Shown here piece after piece: positions 24,105-38,300 of a stretch of DNA of 64,000 nucleotides (position 1 is the first letter of the stretch; every line of letters begins with the position of its first letter). Both the position numbers and the translations under genes were made by a program. Below the pieces are notes generated by a model that made no database searches, was not told the DNA's origin, and was given only the letters and a program-made list of their open reading frames with translations. Source of the DNA: Favolaschia claudopus (lineage: Eukaryota; Basidiomycota; Agaricomycetes; Agaricales; Mycenaceae). Location: contig JAWWNJ010000166.1 in NCBI GenBank assembly GCA_037176885.1, forward strand, positions 124,001 through 188,000, written 5' to 3'.

Positions 24105-24360
24105 AAACCAAACATGTACAAACATTAGAGCGAGCCAAGCAGGTCGATATTCCCTGTCTGCCAGGAACAAACATGTACAAACATTAGAGCGAGCCAGACA
24201 GGTCGATATTCCCTGTCTGCCAGGAACAAACATGTACAAACATTAGAGCGAGCCAGACAGGTCGATATTCCCTGTCTGCCAGGAACAAACATGTACAAAC
24301 ATTAGAGCGAGCCAGACAGGTCGATATTCCCTGTCTGCCAGGAACAAACATGTACAAATA
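24105..24360. repeat. 59-bp tandem repeat, four units plus partials
   Basis: GAGCGAGCC starts at 24128, 24187, 24246 and 24305, exactly 59 bases apart. The unit contains ACAAACATGTACAAACATTA and GGTCGATATTCCCTGTCTGC. Units 2-4 look identical; unit 1 differs by a few bases (CCAAGCAGG). Confidence 0.92.
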
Positions 24361-27300
24361 TCCCGCCAGTTTGCGCCGTCGGCTCGAAGATCCTAATGCC
24401 TACATATTCTTTACTAATATATTTAACTCCCAACACATTAACCCTTTGCCAAATGTCAGCGCTGGACAAACCAGCTAAGTAATACGTACGCGCGTTGAAC
24501 GTTAAAGTGTCTCGGCCGACGGCGGCAAGTTGGCGGGTGGGAGCGGGCTATTTGGTCGTGTTGTCACAAGATCACATCCTGCACTCTCCCTCTTCCTCCA
24601 ATTCGTCGCTCCACCGTATCGCATCGACGGCATTCACCTGTTCTGCCCAGCACCGCGTCTTTGGTTTTCCTCAATATGCTGTCTCGCTTTTCCCTCCCTT
24701 TTGCGGATTCTGACGCGTAACCTTCAACTCGGTCGGAAGAAGACAAAACATTACGCACGCCACCTGCCCTGCTCACTGTTCTTCCCTCTACTCACCTTAC
24801 CCCCAGCTCCGTCCTTCTGCTCTAACGCGCCTTTACGGCAAACAATGACACGAACACGTCGAGACGCAGCCGCCCGCGTAGCGCGCTGGATCAAGGTGTG
24901 TGATGCATTTTGAGCTCCTTCTTATGTTAATGATGACTCCGCATTCTCTCCCTTTTAGTTCAAACGACCAGACGTTTACCAATTGGGGGCCAATGCTTCT
25001 TCCAGAGAAGCGCTTCGCGTCCTTTTCGTATTGGGATGAAATCCAGCCTGACGACCGACGGTCATGATTCGATACACCACCCAAACCACTACAACAAGAT
25101 ACATACTACCCCCTGTCGGCGATCCAATCCCGTCTCGTCTCTCGTTCCCGTGCGTGTTTTGCGCGCGTCTGGCTACTTTTCACCTCACTAACAGACAAAC
25201 AGCGTTTATTTCCTTCAAGATATCCCGTCCTCCGCACATCCGCTTTAACTTTCCACAACGAACGAGCGCGGCGAGGCGAAGCCGCCGCGTTGCTGCTATC
25301 CCGGGCAGAAGGTGCGTGTTGATGCTTTCTTGACTTCCTTCTTTTGTTCATCTCATTCCTCTCCCAAATTTTCTCAGTGCCGTTCCTATGCCTCTGCCGC
25401 TCATTCACTCCCAGAACCACCTCCACCTAACTCCACCTTCCGGACTCGCTGATACCGCCGCCTCGTCACTTTCAAACGCCCTAAACCCGTCGTTTCGTTT
25501 ACACCCCAAGCCCCACGCTCTACCCGCCTTAATTTACCGTTACACACCCTCCTCCGACACGTTCGCGGCGACGTTCACGTTACAAACATGTGTCGCTGCT
25601 GTCTTGTTTAGTCTCCGCGCTAACGAGACGTTTTCAGCCTCGCATAAACCTCCTTGCCCCACCTCTTTTTCGATACGCAGGATCGCTCATTTAACCCTTT
25701 CGCCCAATCTTTGCCCAGTAACCCTGCCGCCTCGCTCTGCTCGCCTCCCAACCACCACCTGCCTCACTCGGCGCCACGGCGTCAGATTCACAGCCGACGA
25801 ACGTGCGTCGGCCGCCGCTGACGACGTCTCTTTAGCTGGCTGTCACATCACCTTCCGCCATCCTCTCCTCTCCTCACCGTTCACCCCACGCTCCGCCTGC
25901 CCTTCCACCACCACGCCAGCCCGCAACCGCAAGTCCCCGCTCCTCGTTGCCACCGTTGGCTACCACTCTCGCTCTCTCCCTATGGTCTTTACTCTCCCTC
26001 CTCCCTTGCTCGCCGCACAAGTCAACTCTTGTCGCCTGTACAAGACGCAAACGTAACGACGCTGAATGCCGGTCGTCTCGCGGGCTGTATCCGTTGTTGG
26101 AAGATTGAAATATGCTGAAATGAGAGCATAGGAAGTTTTTGAGACTGAATAGAGAGATAATGAGGACAAGTTCCGTAGCTTGGGTATTTAACGCTTCGAA
26201 ACGCCAGATACGAGCCGTCTGCGAGGTTCGAGGTGCCGAGACGGTGGTTGGACCGCGTAGAAGCTCGAGGTACGCGATAAACCCTCTACAGAATGAATTC
26301 AAGCTAACGAAAGTCAGCTTTAAGCTGTCTTCCTCAGATGTCGCCTCCAACCCCGCCGTTTGCAGCCCCCCATCCTTGATGGCGCCTGCAATGGCAGGCG
26401 CAAGAGGCGGGAACTCCGACGAGTGCGAGGGGCGCGCGAAGGCCTTGAAATTGTCGCCGATTACGTTTGTGGGAGAGCGAGCGAGAGGTCTGGTAACGTT
26501 TCAGAAAAACCATGCCGCCCATCCTCAATCGCCTTTGGATTCATAGGTGGATGGCAAAGTGTCTGCGAACGGAACCTTGTCATTAGCGGCGTTGAACGAC
26601 GCATTCCCCAATGCGTACCCGGCAGTGACATTTGTTGGGAGACCGTTTCCATTGGAAGGCTTATGCAATTCCCCGCTGCCCGCCGCCGCTGCTCGCGATG
26701 CCGAAGTTGACGCCCCTAAGCCCTATATAAAGACGTACGTCCCGTCCTTTCCTCTCCCGCCCATGCCCTACTAACAATTTCTTTCCCCACTCCAGCCTGC
26801 CTCCTCCCCATCCCCATCTCGGCGCTCTCGCTGCCCCACCTCGATCCGCCGTCACCTGGCCGACATCCTCACACCGCCGCACCCTTCTTCCCCGCCTTCG
26901 TCCCTCTCGATGCGCCCCAACTCCACTCTCAACGCCCGTCCAGCGCTCCAATCGCCGCCGCTTCCCTCAACCCCTTCAAGATCAACTACGCCGTTTCGGC
27001 GCTGTATGTCGACTCACTCGAAGTAACGCTAAAAATCGACTTGGGGTGAGTTTTTTCGTCTCCAAATGAAAAAAAAATCCTTACCTAGTGCGATAGACCG
27101 ACGCGCTGGCAAAACGGGATGGAAGCTTCGGGAAGAAATCGACGCCGTTATGTCCAGGAGGGTAAGTGGCGTTATATGTTTTCCCTTTCTTGCATGTTTC
27201 TCATCCTTATTCATCCAGCTTTCCAGCGCCGTCATGGAGATGGGACGCCGACGTCTGTCGCTGCCGCATTTGAGGAATGCGGCGGTGGGTCTGTTATGCC

Positions 27301-30300
27301 GGGTTAGCAATGCATTGGAATTCGTTAGTCATCGTTAGCAGAAATTCGTAGTACAAGTCCCACCCAATCTTGTGCAGCTTAGTTCCGAACATTTCTGAGA
27401 TTACCATAACATGAAAGGACATCGCAAACCAGCCTAAACATTAAGAGACGTACAACTGAGCGTGAGGAGAATTCTACGAAGACGCGGGACCGGCTCGGGG
27501 AGAGGTAGGCAGCGACAAAAGGGGGTATTGAGGGGTAGTGGCTTGAAAGAGACAGATAGACGAGGCTGATGAAGCCGCAGTTGATACGATACGGCGGCAT
27601 CGAGAGGACAAAGCATCTTGATTCGTCGTTTGTTGATTTGTAAGAATGTGTCTGGAATAACCGGTGAGCAAAGGCAGAGTTGGTGAGGGTGGGAGAAGAG
27701 CATGTTTCCCGTTGTTGATTTGTGGGCGCCAAGAGTAGCTTCAAGGAACGATGGTGTACGACCAAATATACGGAGAGGCGCGCGAAGGCAATGCGGTAGG
27801 AGTGCTTGGCGGAAGGCACAACAACGTTGACTGGATGGTCCAGGTGCCTGGGAGGCACAGAACAGTCAGAGCGAGCATCGTCAAGGTCGCACTTGTGTGG
27901 AGCAAGTCGCGTCGACAAGCGGATCAATTGTATCTGCAATCGCCGGGAGAGAAAGCTGAGTAGAAAGCGGCAGAGGTGGAGCGGTTGACAGGCGGTGACA
28001 AGGGGAGGGGGGTGGAGAGGAAAAGCAGGACGCGGGATGAAAGGGGAAGTTGCCCGACGGAAGTGTTTTGTAGTGGTGAAAGCACGACGAAACCATTGGT
28101 ATGAGTCTTTTAGAAGGAGACTGAGAGGACGGAGGGACATGGCAAGACTGACAAGACTGCACTCGAGATAGTGAGCACGAACCCCAAGAGCCAGTGATGT
28201 CCTAGAGAACGAGTTGAGTCGATCGATTGAGAACAATAGAACTTAAAGCTTAAAGAGCCACAGACGCCACAGAAACATAAGAAATGACTTTTGCAACTCG
28301 GATACGTTGACGAGCCGGTTGGATGGGTTTGACGATGTCGTCGAGGAAGAGGACAAGAGGCGTCGGTCTTACGCGCCGAAAGCCGAACAGAAGCTTTGTC
28401 ACCGACTCTCACTATGGATACCGACTTGACAGTGCACACAACCTCAAAGCCGTACGAGCAAAAGAGCTGTCTCAAGCACTGAACTCTACTATCTTGCTCC
28501 CAAGATACACTGAAGAGCACGATACCAGCAAACTTTGACGAACGTGAAGACCTTCGACTTCGGACTTGCCGAAGCTTGTCGTTGATTTACCCAGTTCCTG
28601 TGGTTTGTTCCTTGCTACTGATTCGTTCACTCCCGCTCGGTTAGTAATCAATGCCTGTCCTCCCGCTGAATTGCTCTCCGCTTCCTCGTCAAATGCGTCT
28701 GCGCTCATCTCTATCATTCTCTCTCTTCGGTCACTCTATGGCCGTCTACTGCCAATCCTTGCCATGCGACTACCGATTTCTCCATCCGTCTGATCATTGC
28801 TCTGCAGCTCAGGCCTCGCACGCAGCCCCTCGACTACTGTCCACAGCTCTTCTCTTTTTCCGCCTGCTCAGTCTATAAAGGCTTCTACATTCATCTTCTA
28901 TCCACTCAGTCTCACATTCCCACATCCTCGACGGCTCTCGACGGTACACATACTTACACTCCCACTCCTTTCTCTTCCGTATTTCCATGCCCTCGTTCCC
29001 TGCCGTCCTCAACCTCCTTCCTCCTCCGAGTTCCTATACACTGCCTGCCCATATCTCACACTCGACCTTCATAATTGCATCTTCTATTGTCGGATTTGTA
29101 CGCCGTCTCTGGGTCTCCACCCTCTCAAATACGTGTGCGGTTCTTTGAAGTTCATGCGCCCTGTTTCGCGCCGCTCTCCTTGCTCGCTTCTGAGGCCTCG
29201 ATCCGTTTACCGTTCACCCCGCCGCAATATATTAAGCGAACATGTCAGCCAATTTTTCGCCGGTGTGTGCTTTGATTCCTTCGCCTTCACGCACCTCAAC
29301 TAGTCGCTCGTCCTCAATGGACTGTCGACATCAGCGATTCTCTGCGTGGCGACTGGTCTCGTCGAAGTTATCGCAAGGAGAACTGCGAGATCTGCGGTGC
29401 CGAATTGTTTCCCGAGCTTCCTTGCTTGGCTGGGTGAGGCGACCGCTTTGCCTTGTTCTTCTCGTGTTGGCTTTCATAGCTGTGGGTCTCTGGCTTTGAC
29501 TGTCGTTGATGGGCCTTGTTCCGCGTATGACGTCATCACATCTTCTTTCTTTCCCCCACTTCTCTTTCTTTCTTCGATGGTATAACTGACGACTTGTTTT
29601 TCAGTCTCCCGGCGTCAAACTTTCCAAACAGGTGCCCTGCCTGCAGAGACGCCGAAACAGCAGCAGTGTTGTTCGTAGACGAGCACGTTTCTGGGAAGGA
29701 TTCCCTGCCTCTACTCGTCAAGCTGCATATGGGCAGATTAATTGCGAAGGGTGTGGGGTACGGTGCCTGAGGGGACGATACACGCACGCGCATGCGACGA
29801 AGAGGTGAGGTGAGGTGAAGAATAAATGATTGCAGGCATATCCTGTAACGATTGATACATGGCCCCTAGACAAACTGCGTTTCTGCGTCAACACAGTCAC
29901 TTGGTCGGTCGGCGTTGCTGTTGAATCGGTGGTAGAGGTTGTGTCGTCGTGTACGCACGAGGTAAGTTTTACCCGTCGTTCTTATGATCGCGCTAACGTG
30001 CGCAAAAGCCCCAAATGATACCAAACCAGTGTTCCAACGTTCTCATCGAAACGAGGGCGGTTTTGAAGAAGACGCTAACGTTTAATCAATCCACCACTGA
30101 AAGCAAAGCAAGCTATCTACCATCCAATCCCAGCGCGGTCTCAACTCCGTGCGTGTCCTGCGTGTTTTCACTCTGCTTTTACTAACCAGCCCACAGTGCC
30201 CATCCTATCCCTCGAACAACGTTTAGGACCGCGCCGCGATTCGTCGACGTCCGTCCTTATCACTCCGCTCTTTCTCCTTCCCTAATCTTACCTCTCGGCT

Positions 30301-32355
30301 CCGTCCTCCCGCCTCAACACGTTCAGAGTGTCGTTACATCATCACACCCACACTCTCACTCTTCCCAGCTACAACTACACGAACGCGTCGAGACGCAGTC
30401 GCACGTAGCGAGTATACCAAAAGTGCGTGTCAGTTTTTTCAATTCTTTCCTTATTCTCACCCCCCTCCCTTTCAGTCACCCCACAACAACCCAGCACCCC
30501 GACGCTTCTCTCTTTCTCTTCCCCCCGTCTACCTCTTTCGCAGCACACCTCGCGTCCCTGTTAGCGTTACCGATTCCTGGCTTCCCCAACTCACCTGACT
30601 CCTCGCCGCACAAAACAGGCCGCTTGCCGTCAAGACCCACCATCTCACGCTATCCTCGCCTCCCACCTCCACCTGCATTCTCCGACGTCCCGGCGTCGGA
30701 TCCCCAGCTAATGATTGTGCGTCGCCAAGTCGTTCGCGTCCTCTGTATTCATTGACCCAATTTTCTCTATCAGACAATGGACCAAGTACATGTAATTAAT
30801 ATCGGACACTTGCGATAGTGTATAAAAATTCGCCTGATTTTCTATCTATCCTTCGTACAAACGCGTACAGTACATGTACCGAACGAAATTCGAATCCAAT
30901 CTGATTAATTGTCCAAGACCGTCAAAAATCCGTCAAGTACACGCAATGCGTCCGCAGCAAGAGTAAGCAATCCTTGACGTTGCCCGCCCGCCTTTCCAAC
31001 GAGTCCCACCCAGCCTGCTACAACAGCACCATCGAACGACCGACGAAGAAACCCTCTTCGTAGGTATTCATCCATCATTCCCCCGTCCCGTTCGCCATCC
31101 CATGATTTGAGCTTCCGATGACATCCGCACCCGCGCGACCGCGGACCTTCGAAGCAGATGTCGCATGTATACGCTGTGGGTACTGACAGCACGGCGTGTT
31201 GGATTGAAAACAAGAGTGTTGTTATGCATTGAAGACGTCGATGACCTGGGAGTGTACGAACTCGAGAGCGGTAGAGCGGAGATGGGGTGAGTGTTCTGAG
31301 TTTGAGGTGCGGCAATGGGAAGGTAATCCATTAGATGAGAGGTGTCTGTGAGACGGAGACGGGGTGGTGAAGCGGCGCGGGGATGGTGGAAGACGCGAGA
31401 CCGTGGTACAGAGCGAATGGAACGGAACGGAAGAGGGCTTAGTGAGACGGGCAGACCCGTGTCCTTGTGGAAGAGGAAGGCGAAGTGAAGATCGAGACAT
31501 GGTGGACGTAGCGAGTAAGCGCGGGTAAGGTGAACGCTGCGCCGTCGGCATGGGGTCGTAGAGAGGGAAGAGGGGGACGAAAGACAATGGCCGGGAGCTG
31601 CGTGCCTGAGACGAGATGTACTGGAGGGTACGAAAAGGGGCGGAGTGTAGAAAGTGGTGACGAAAGAGCGGGACGGGCGGTGACAAACAAGCTTGATTGA
31701 TTCGCCAGAAATGCCCGGAAGATGCGTGCGGCGTGGCAGAGGTGGAGGTGAAGAACGAGAGAGACACCGATTCAGCTTTCGCGAAGCCGGTGAGGTTGGT
31801 CTGGCGGCAGCGTGCGACGACGGGGGCATTGTTGATCAGAGTGGGTTTGAGGACGACCTGAGTGATGGAGCGAATCGCTGTGGATTCCGTCCAAAATTTC
31901 AAGGTTCCAGCTGGCGTATTGGGGGATGCTGAGCAACCATTACGAGTCAGTTGAGCGGAACTGAAGGAGAAAAGGACGCGGCGCCAACGGGGTGAAGCTT
32001 GAAGAGCCTGTGCTTTGAGGATGAGTGGAACTTGAAGGAAGACCGTATGAAGAGCGCCGAGTGAGATATATTATATGCGATCGAGCTTGTGAGGTGCTGA
32101 AGGAGACAGAGCTCTAGAGGCAGCGACGTGTTGGATAGTGATGAGAGCCCTGGACGATGCATAGCATACATGCGAAGTTGGCAGAGTCGCATCTTTCAAG
32201 GATTTTGAGGCTACTGAGTGTCGAAACAAGGCGTAGCGTTGACGGCGAAGATACCAGTGAGAACAGGTTGGGGTTTTTCGTCCTTCGACGGTACAGCAAG
32301 CTGCTTGGTCGACGACGAGACGCGAAGAACATGGCTGTAGAGACAGAGGAATGCA
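24361..32355. other. Interior of the 16.7-kb insertion, left half: no recognisable genes
   Basis: GC-rich sequence with many long but motif-free open frames on both strands (such as 25388-26056 plus, 27379-28236 minus, 31068-31829 minus). Their composition is rich in Arg/Ser/Pro and they lack known domains. Two places share a diverged module: about 24790-24905 and 30290-30430 both contain CTCCGTCCT, then ACACGAACRCGTCGAGACGCAG followed within 40 bases by a GTGYGTG donor-like word. At 24844 this begins with ATG (MTRTRRDAAARVARWIK). A frame around 26547-27050 with intron-like borders reads FFPAFVPLDAPQL but has no match I know. These may be captured, decayed host fragments. Confidence 0.35.
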
Positions 32356-32370
32356 TAACCCTAACCCTAG
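32356..32370 (+). repeat. Two-unit telomere-like motif
   Basis: TAACCCTAACCCTAG, two units of the fungal telomere repeat (CCCTAA) in the middle of the window. Too short to be more than a curiosity. Confidence 0.5.
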
Positions 32371-35300
32371 AACCGACCATCTCTTTCCCTTTTTCCTTTC
32401 ACTCTTTCGCCCTTGCTCTCGAGTCTCGACAAACGACAACCCAACTACGTCGTACGAAGCCTCTGACTCACTAAGAACTTGCTCAAGAGCCCGCCTTGGT
32501 TTCCACCAATATTTCAATACTGCGTGCCACCCCACGTCCAATCCTGATTCTCAAGCTCCTCAACTCTGGATCATCGCCGAGCCATGATTCTACTATGACT
32601 CGCCTACGCCTTTCCTCCCCTTGCTTTGGAGAAGCTTTCTGTGTCATCTTAAACTGCGGCTCGAATTGCTCTCGTTTTGCTCGCTACGACGATAGGCGAT
32701 CTTCAGATGCAAGACGCGTCGTCGCCTTTTTTGCACTGCCCTCTCATGCATCCGCGGTTATTCCGCTGTCCTCCTTGCATAAACCTCAGGCGACTCCCCA
32801 GCCACCCACAATGAGTCTTTTCAGAAGGATTGGATACTTTGACCTGTCGATACGGTGCGTTGTCTATACTGTGTATGATTTCTATATCCAAGATCAATGT
32901 GCAACTGAATCACACACAAACTCTGAGAAGACGGGATTGGCCCACGGGAGTCGTATTGCGTGCGTTCGCGGTGGGAAATGAATGGCACGGCGAGGTCGGA
33001 CGGCAGGTGGGGCAAGTCAAAATGGAAATCGATACAGTTGACGGCATAGCTACTCTGTACGTTCTGTGCGTAGCTAGTCGATTTGAATGAAATAGAGCGA
33101 ATAAATGATATCTGCGGGTGAATCGTAAGCAAGCGCGTCTACTCGCTCATCGTCGCGCTCATGCTTCGAGCCCTGCTCCGCGATGTGCACCGACAGGGAC
33201 GCGGCGGGGTGGAAGCGCGAGACGAGCACCAACCGCTGCCCGACGACGTGTCCTGAGACCGTCTCGGATGTCGGGGATAAAACTCGCGTGGACGGCGCGG
33301 TGAATGGACGGAGGAGGATGAGGCACGGGGGGGCACTATACATCCTAATTTTAGTACTAGGATGAAGGATGAGTCGCTCACCATCTTACCCTCAAATTCG
33401 TAGGTGGTCAGGGAAACCAGCAAGACTAAGCCGCAGACGATCGTGGTTTGATGCTGCAGACTTCCGTTCAACATTTGAAGTATAGTGATATCTAGATGGG
33501 TACGCACGCTCGTCAATATCTGAATATCAGATAGTGATGCTCCGAGGGAGAGGACATAGATATATAGCGGCTCTGTAAGTGATACATGCAAGGCATGGTG
33601 ACAATCAAGAGCGACGTACTGCTCGAGCGAAGAAATAATCAAGATCGCCTGCATAAACGATAGACGAAGAGTGAATCAATCGGCTGTATACGATGGGTAG
33701 TTCCCAGTTATGCACTCCAGTTGTTTGTAGCATACTACAGAATAATTCATCAGCGTCAGTTGTGAAAGAAGCATTCAGGCAGAAAGAAGGCGTCTCACAA
33801 GATAAATGGATGTGTAGTTCGCCATAACATTTTAAGCCTTCGTCGCCCAATGGTCCTTCAGGAAAGTCCGGTAATAAAAGTACGCTTGCGAGCAGCTTAC
33901 GACGTGCAGCATACCGCTTGGCCATGAGGCGACTAGAATGGATCTACGAAGCAAAATATTACCATGACGCGACGGGAGTCTCAATGAACGCGAATACTTA
34001 CGCAAGACACTTATCAAAGGACATCTTGAACGGTGTCTTGCAAGCTCGATCGGATGTGTAGAGTTGGGCGCCCAATTTCTCAAAACACCATGCATCCTGT
34101 TGCAAAGTCCTCCTACATACGCAGGGGTCTGTCTGATGAATGAATGGTTGAGGAGCAGAAATAAATAATTGGATAAACAGGAACTTACTCCAGGATGTAA
34201 AATGCTACGGGGCAGGGCGCTGTGGACAAGAGTTTGGGACGGAAATATATATATATATATGAGGTTGCATGAGGGGCTGGAGACGACATGCATGATATTG
34301 CCCGTATGGTCGAGTCGATACCGCAGCCGCAAAGGGAGGGCGCCGAGTGGACCACACTACGAGCAGAGCGTTTATCTGACGATCGCATGCTGCACGCGAA
34401 CCCACCGCATCCCACCTGTTTACACTAACGGTTTTTGAATGTACTCCAATTGGGCTTGATCCAGAATGAGCCGAACGTCGATCATCGCCGGGGACAAGAG
34501 AAATGGAGAACATCCAGCGGATCGACAAGCCTCGGCTGCGTGCAGGTCAGAAAGATGGCTCAAACAGATCAGCTGCATGAAGGACGACGGCAGAAATCCA
34601 GCGGTTGTGCGCTATGCAAGCGCCGAGTCGAGCTGACTAGGTCGGAGAGTCATGGGTGGGAAACGCGGGATTCGCTGGGGCTGGGGTAACCAGACCGGCA
34701 AGAAGGAATGTGGGAGACATGCGGCCCGGCGTATGAACGTGTTGAGAAGGGCGAGGTGGTGCGTGAAGAGCTCAATGATTCGGAGAGATCGGTGGCTGGG
34801 GTGGACCATTATGAGTTGGGAGACGAAGGTGAAGGCAAGGAGAATATGCACGCACCTGATGTATTCAGTGATGATGCGCAACGCGCAGCCGCCGCACGAA
34901 ACATTCAGGATCGTTGCTTTGCATGGCACGAGACGCGGGTTTGTCGTGAACGCGGAGTGACGTATATGAAAAGACGGGCGCGAAGAGAACGCTCTCGAAA
35001 GGTCGAAATCGCGTGTTTCAGAACGACGGCGCTGGGGTATCTTTTGAGCCTTTTCGAAGAAAGGCAGGCGAGACCAGCAGGGGAACGAAGAGATGATGGG
35101 CTGCAGGAAGCCTTTCATGCGAGCCACTCGTACGACGAGGCTGCTTTTCAGAGTCGATATTGCAAGCCCATTAATGAGATAGGGTTTCGAACATCCTTCT
35201 GCTATCCCATGTTCCCAAGCTCGTACTTGGTCGACTTGAAGTAAAATCATCGGTAAGTTGGAAGAAAGCGCAAGCTTGACAGATTTCTTGAGAAAAAAGA

Positions 35301-38300
35301 GCAGTGGGGTGGGTTGCAGTCCACGCTAGAGCCCTACGCCAGAAACACGTCTTGAGGGCTTCAAGGTCATCGATGTCGGTGGAGGAGACAATAGCCGGAT
35401 AGCCGAGTATTTCTTTCCCACGCTCCTCGTCATCTACCACCAATCCGCCACAACAACAACGACAGTCGGCTAACTCAATCCTCAACGCAACGGAATGTCT
35501 AGGCTGTAAGTCGTATCTCTGGTTAACGCACAAGTGACTTTCACAACCCAGTTCTCTGTCGAATTTTAATCCCATGATGCGCTGGTAAGTTGTAACGCTG
35601 CTTCTATGAGTTCTATCATACTACTTTTTTCTGAGCGAACGCCGAACAGGCAATCAGCTAGGCAGATTTGGTCTCGATAAACTTCTTGGCGATCTAGAAA
35701 CACGTTGGACACATCAATACTTGCATGTCTATCGATTTTGCTGGCGATCTATTCAAATTTCGGCCAACTTGGAGCGCAACTTGCTGTAGTTCGGGCATAC
35801 GGCTCACTCAGGTGAATCTGGGATACTCTCTCTTTGTCTGCGGCGGATATTAAACTGCCTTGCAAGATGAATGGGTTTTGTCCTCGCTCTAGTCGGCCCG
35901 CTCTGCAATCACCCACTGGCATTTCGTCGCTCTTCTCGCTTACCTCCCTACGGTGCTTTCAAACTTGCTAAGACTTGAGGTTCAAGTCGAAGGATCCTCA
36001 ACTACGGCGCCAAGAGGCGAGTTGCAGCGACACTCACATCCATGATATGTTTGTCGCATCAAGTTACGCCGGCGTCTCGTCCGTCCGCCTCGAAGGCCCC
36101 CCACGAAGGCCATTTCTGTGTCTGACCCCCGCTCACGTTCGTCGGCTAGGTTTGATGCTCGAAATTGATGAATCAAGAAACATCGTGCTGACTCCTCGTT
36201 TCTGTCCCGAGGATTTTCAGAGGTGACTGCACGAAACGATCACCCGTTTCAGCGCGACGACACGCGTCACTGCTTGCTCAGTGCTGTGAGATGAACGGCC
36301 GGGATGATGTGTACCCCCCAAACACGCGACTCGGTGGGCGGGGAACGAGCCTATGCGATGGTCATTCGAGACATCCAGCACGAACATCAATGAGCATCCA
36401 ACCTCATATTTCTCCTGTCGATTCGACCACCGGTAACCCTTCGCCGCTGCCTGTATCTACGTCCGCATTGCATTCGCTCCTTCGCCTATGTACTGTGTTG
36501 CAGAGTCGATTCTGTCTTCGCATACCGGTAATTCAAGCTAGCGATGGTCGAGTGCTCTGGGGTCAAATCGAGGATCGGCGTCGGTTTATTTTGGATGAAA
36601 GATTGGTTTGCGTTCAACATCGTTTTCAGTCCGATCTCGTCATTCTCTCAATATGCTGACCCTTCGTCTTTTATAAACCAGGAGTTTAGGATGGGCTGAA
36701 GGTGTGTACTCATTTTAATCTATATATTATATCAACGTCCTTACTGACTAGTCCTCAAGACTCGCACATCTTTCTTGTGGCGGTACATACCGACGAGTGG
36801 TCAATTCGATGTATATAAGTGGACGAGAAAAAACGACCACGTTACGCTGTGCGTTTAGCGGAGGGTTAGTGAATACATGTTTCTTGTGTTGATTGAGTGG
36901 ACGTCTTAATTTATAACACGTCAGAAACGGCCACTCTGGCCTGTACCTCGACGAATCGCTCTTCAAGTTCGCGAGCTGCCCCACTTTCGACAACGCACCA
37001 CTGTGCTCTGGGCCCGGCACAGGGAGGCAAAGGCTATGCAATTTCGAGTGTGTCACTTTGGAGGTGTGGGGCGTTTGACGGTATAGCTTGGTATCAGACT
37101 CATGAGCTAATCAGCTCTCGCCGTCGACTCGCTTGAGGCGTACCCGGGCACGGCCAATAGGCGACGCTTCCTTGACTCTCCCCGCTCTTGGGGCCCCACC
37201 GCTTATACTGGTCGAACGGCGCTCTGACGAGTTTCAATGATATCGTTATTTGTCGCTTCCGACGGCTCTGCATAATTGTCGTTTGAATTCTCTGGCGCCA
37301 GATTTGAAGTTATGTGCGCCCATATCAACGTGCATAGTAATTAATAGTCTATCTCTTCGTTTACTGATGCTATTCGCCGCGGAGGTAACTCGCACTTGAC
37401 AGTCCAACACTTGTCAACTTCCTTACTCTTTTCTACAACCACTCTCACCATTTTCGAATTTCTTGTTTGCCTCTTTTATCCGCCGAGTTACTCCAACGCC
37501 TCAGCGACATCAAGAATATCCCAGCCATTCGTCCTCGGATTCTGGGATTGGATCCGTCTACCGACACCATTCAGGGGAAAATGAAATCTGCGCATAGCCT
37601 AAGCACCAGCTTTAGAACGAAGTTTCTGTGACGCTCCGACGCTAGACACCCTTGCCATCAGTTTTGTCAACACCGTGCAATGTGCATGTTCTAGCGGATC
37701 GACCAGTAGCCAAAGCTATTTCCTCCCAAGCTCAATTTTCAAATTACGCCTTGCCTCCGTAAAAAGACCGACTCTTTTGTGCACTTGAAGTCTTGAATTG
37801 TTGTTGTTCCCGGGCCGAGGGTAGGCTCTAAGCGAGCCAGTGAAATCTCTGTGCGTCTGTGCGCGTAGGGTCCTTTCGAGATTAATAAAAACAATTTTCA
37901 AGACCAGTCTCCATTGGAAATAGGAAGAACATCAAATTTCAATCAAATTTGCTTACCTGGAATTCTTCGAATGCGGGCAAGAATTCGAAGCGCCGTTGAC
38001 CAGCTTGGCGAATGGCTTGTGGTTGGGGACGCGGACAATGTTTTCGTTGGAGAAATCCGGCTCTATCCGAGTTGACATGAGGCGACTCGCCCACGCCTCT
38101 CTGACATTGCCAAATAAGTAGGGAAATACTTACCAAATGTAGTAATGGCCGGAGACTCAGCGGTGGATGTATTCTGCTGGTTGGGAAGCCTTGCTGTGGT
38201 CACTCTCGTCGACTGGTATGTGGTATGTTCACCTTGACTTGGGTGGTGTACAGCAAGCACGGGTTCGAACCTGGTGGTACACTTTTATGTTTTCACACCC

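Noticed and set aside
27379..28236. 285-codon open frame on the minus strand
   Set aside because: Ser/Arg/Leu-rich, without domains or exon logic; typical of GC-rich antisense frames.
31068..31829. 253-codon open frame on the minus strand
   Set aside because: Compositionally biased (Ser, Arg, Pro) and overlapped by other equally long frames, so it is likely non-coding.
38230..38285. Perfect B-box-like GGGTTCGAACC near 38261
   Set aside because: No A box or acceptor stem can be placed upstream, and the T stem does not pair; treated as chance or a tRNA scrap.
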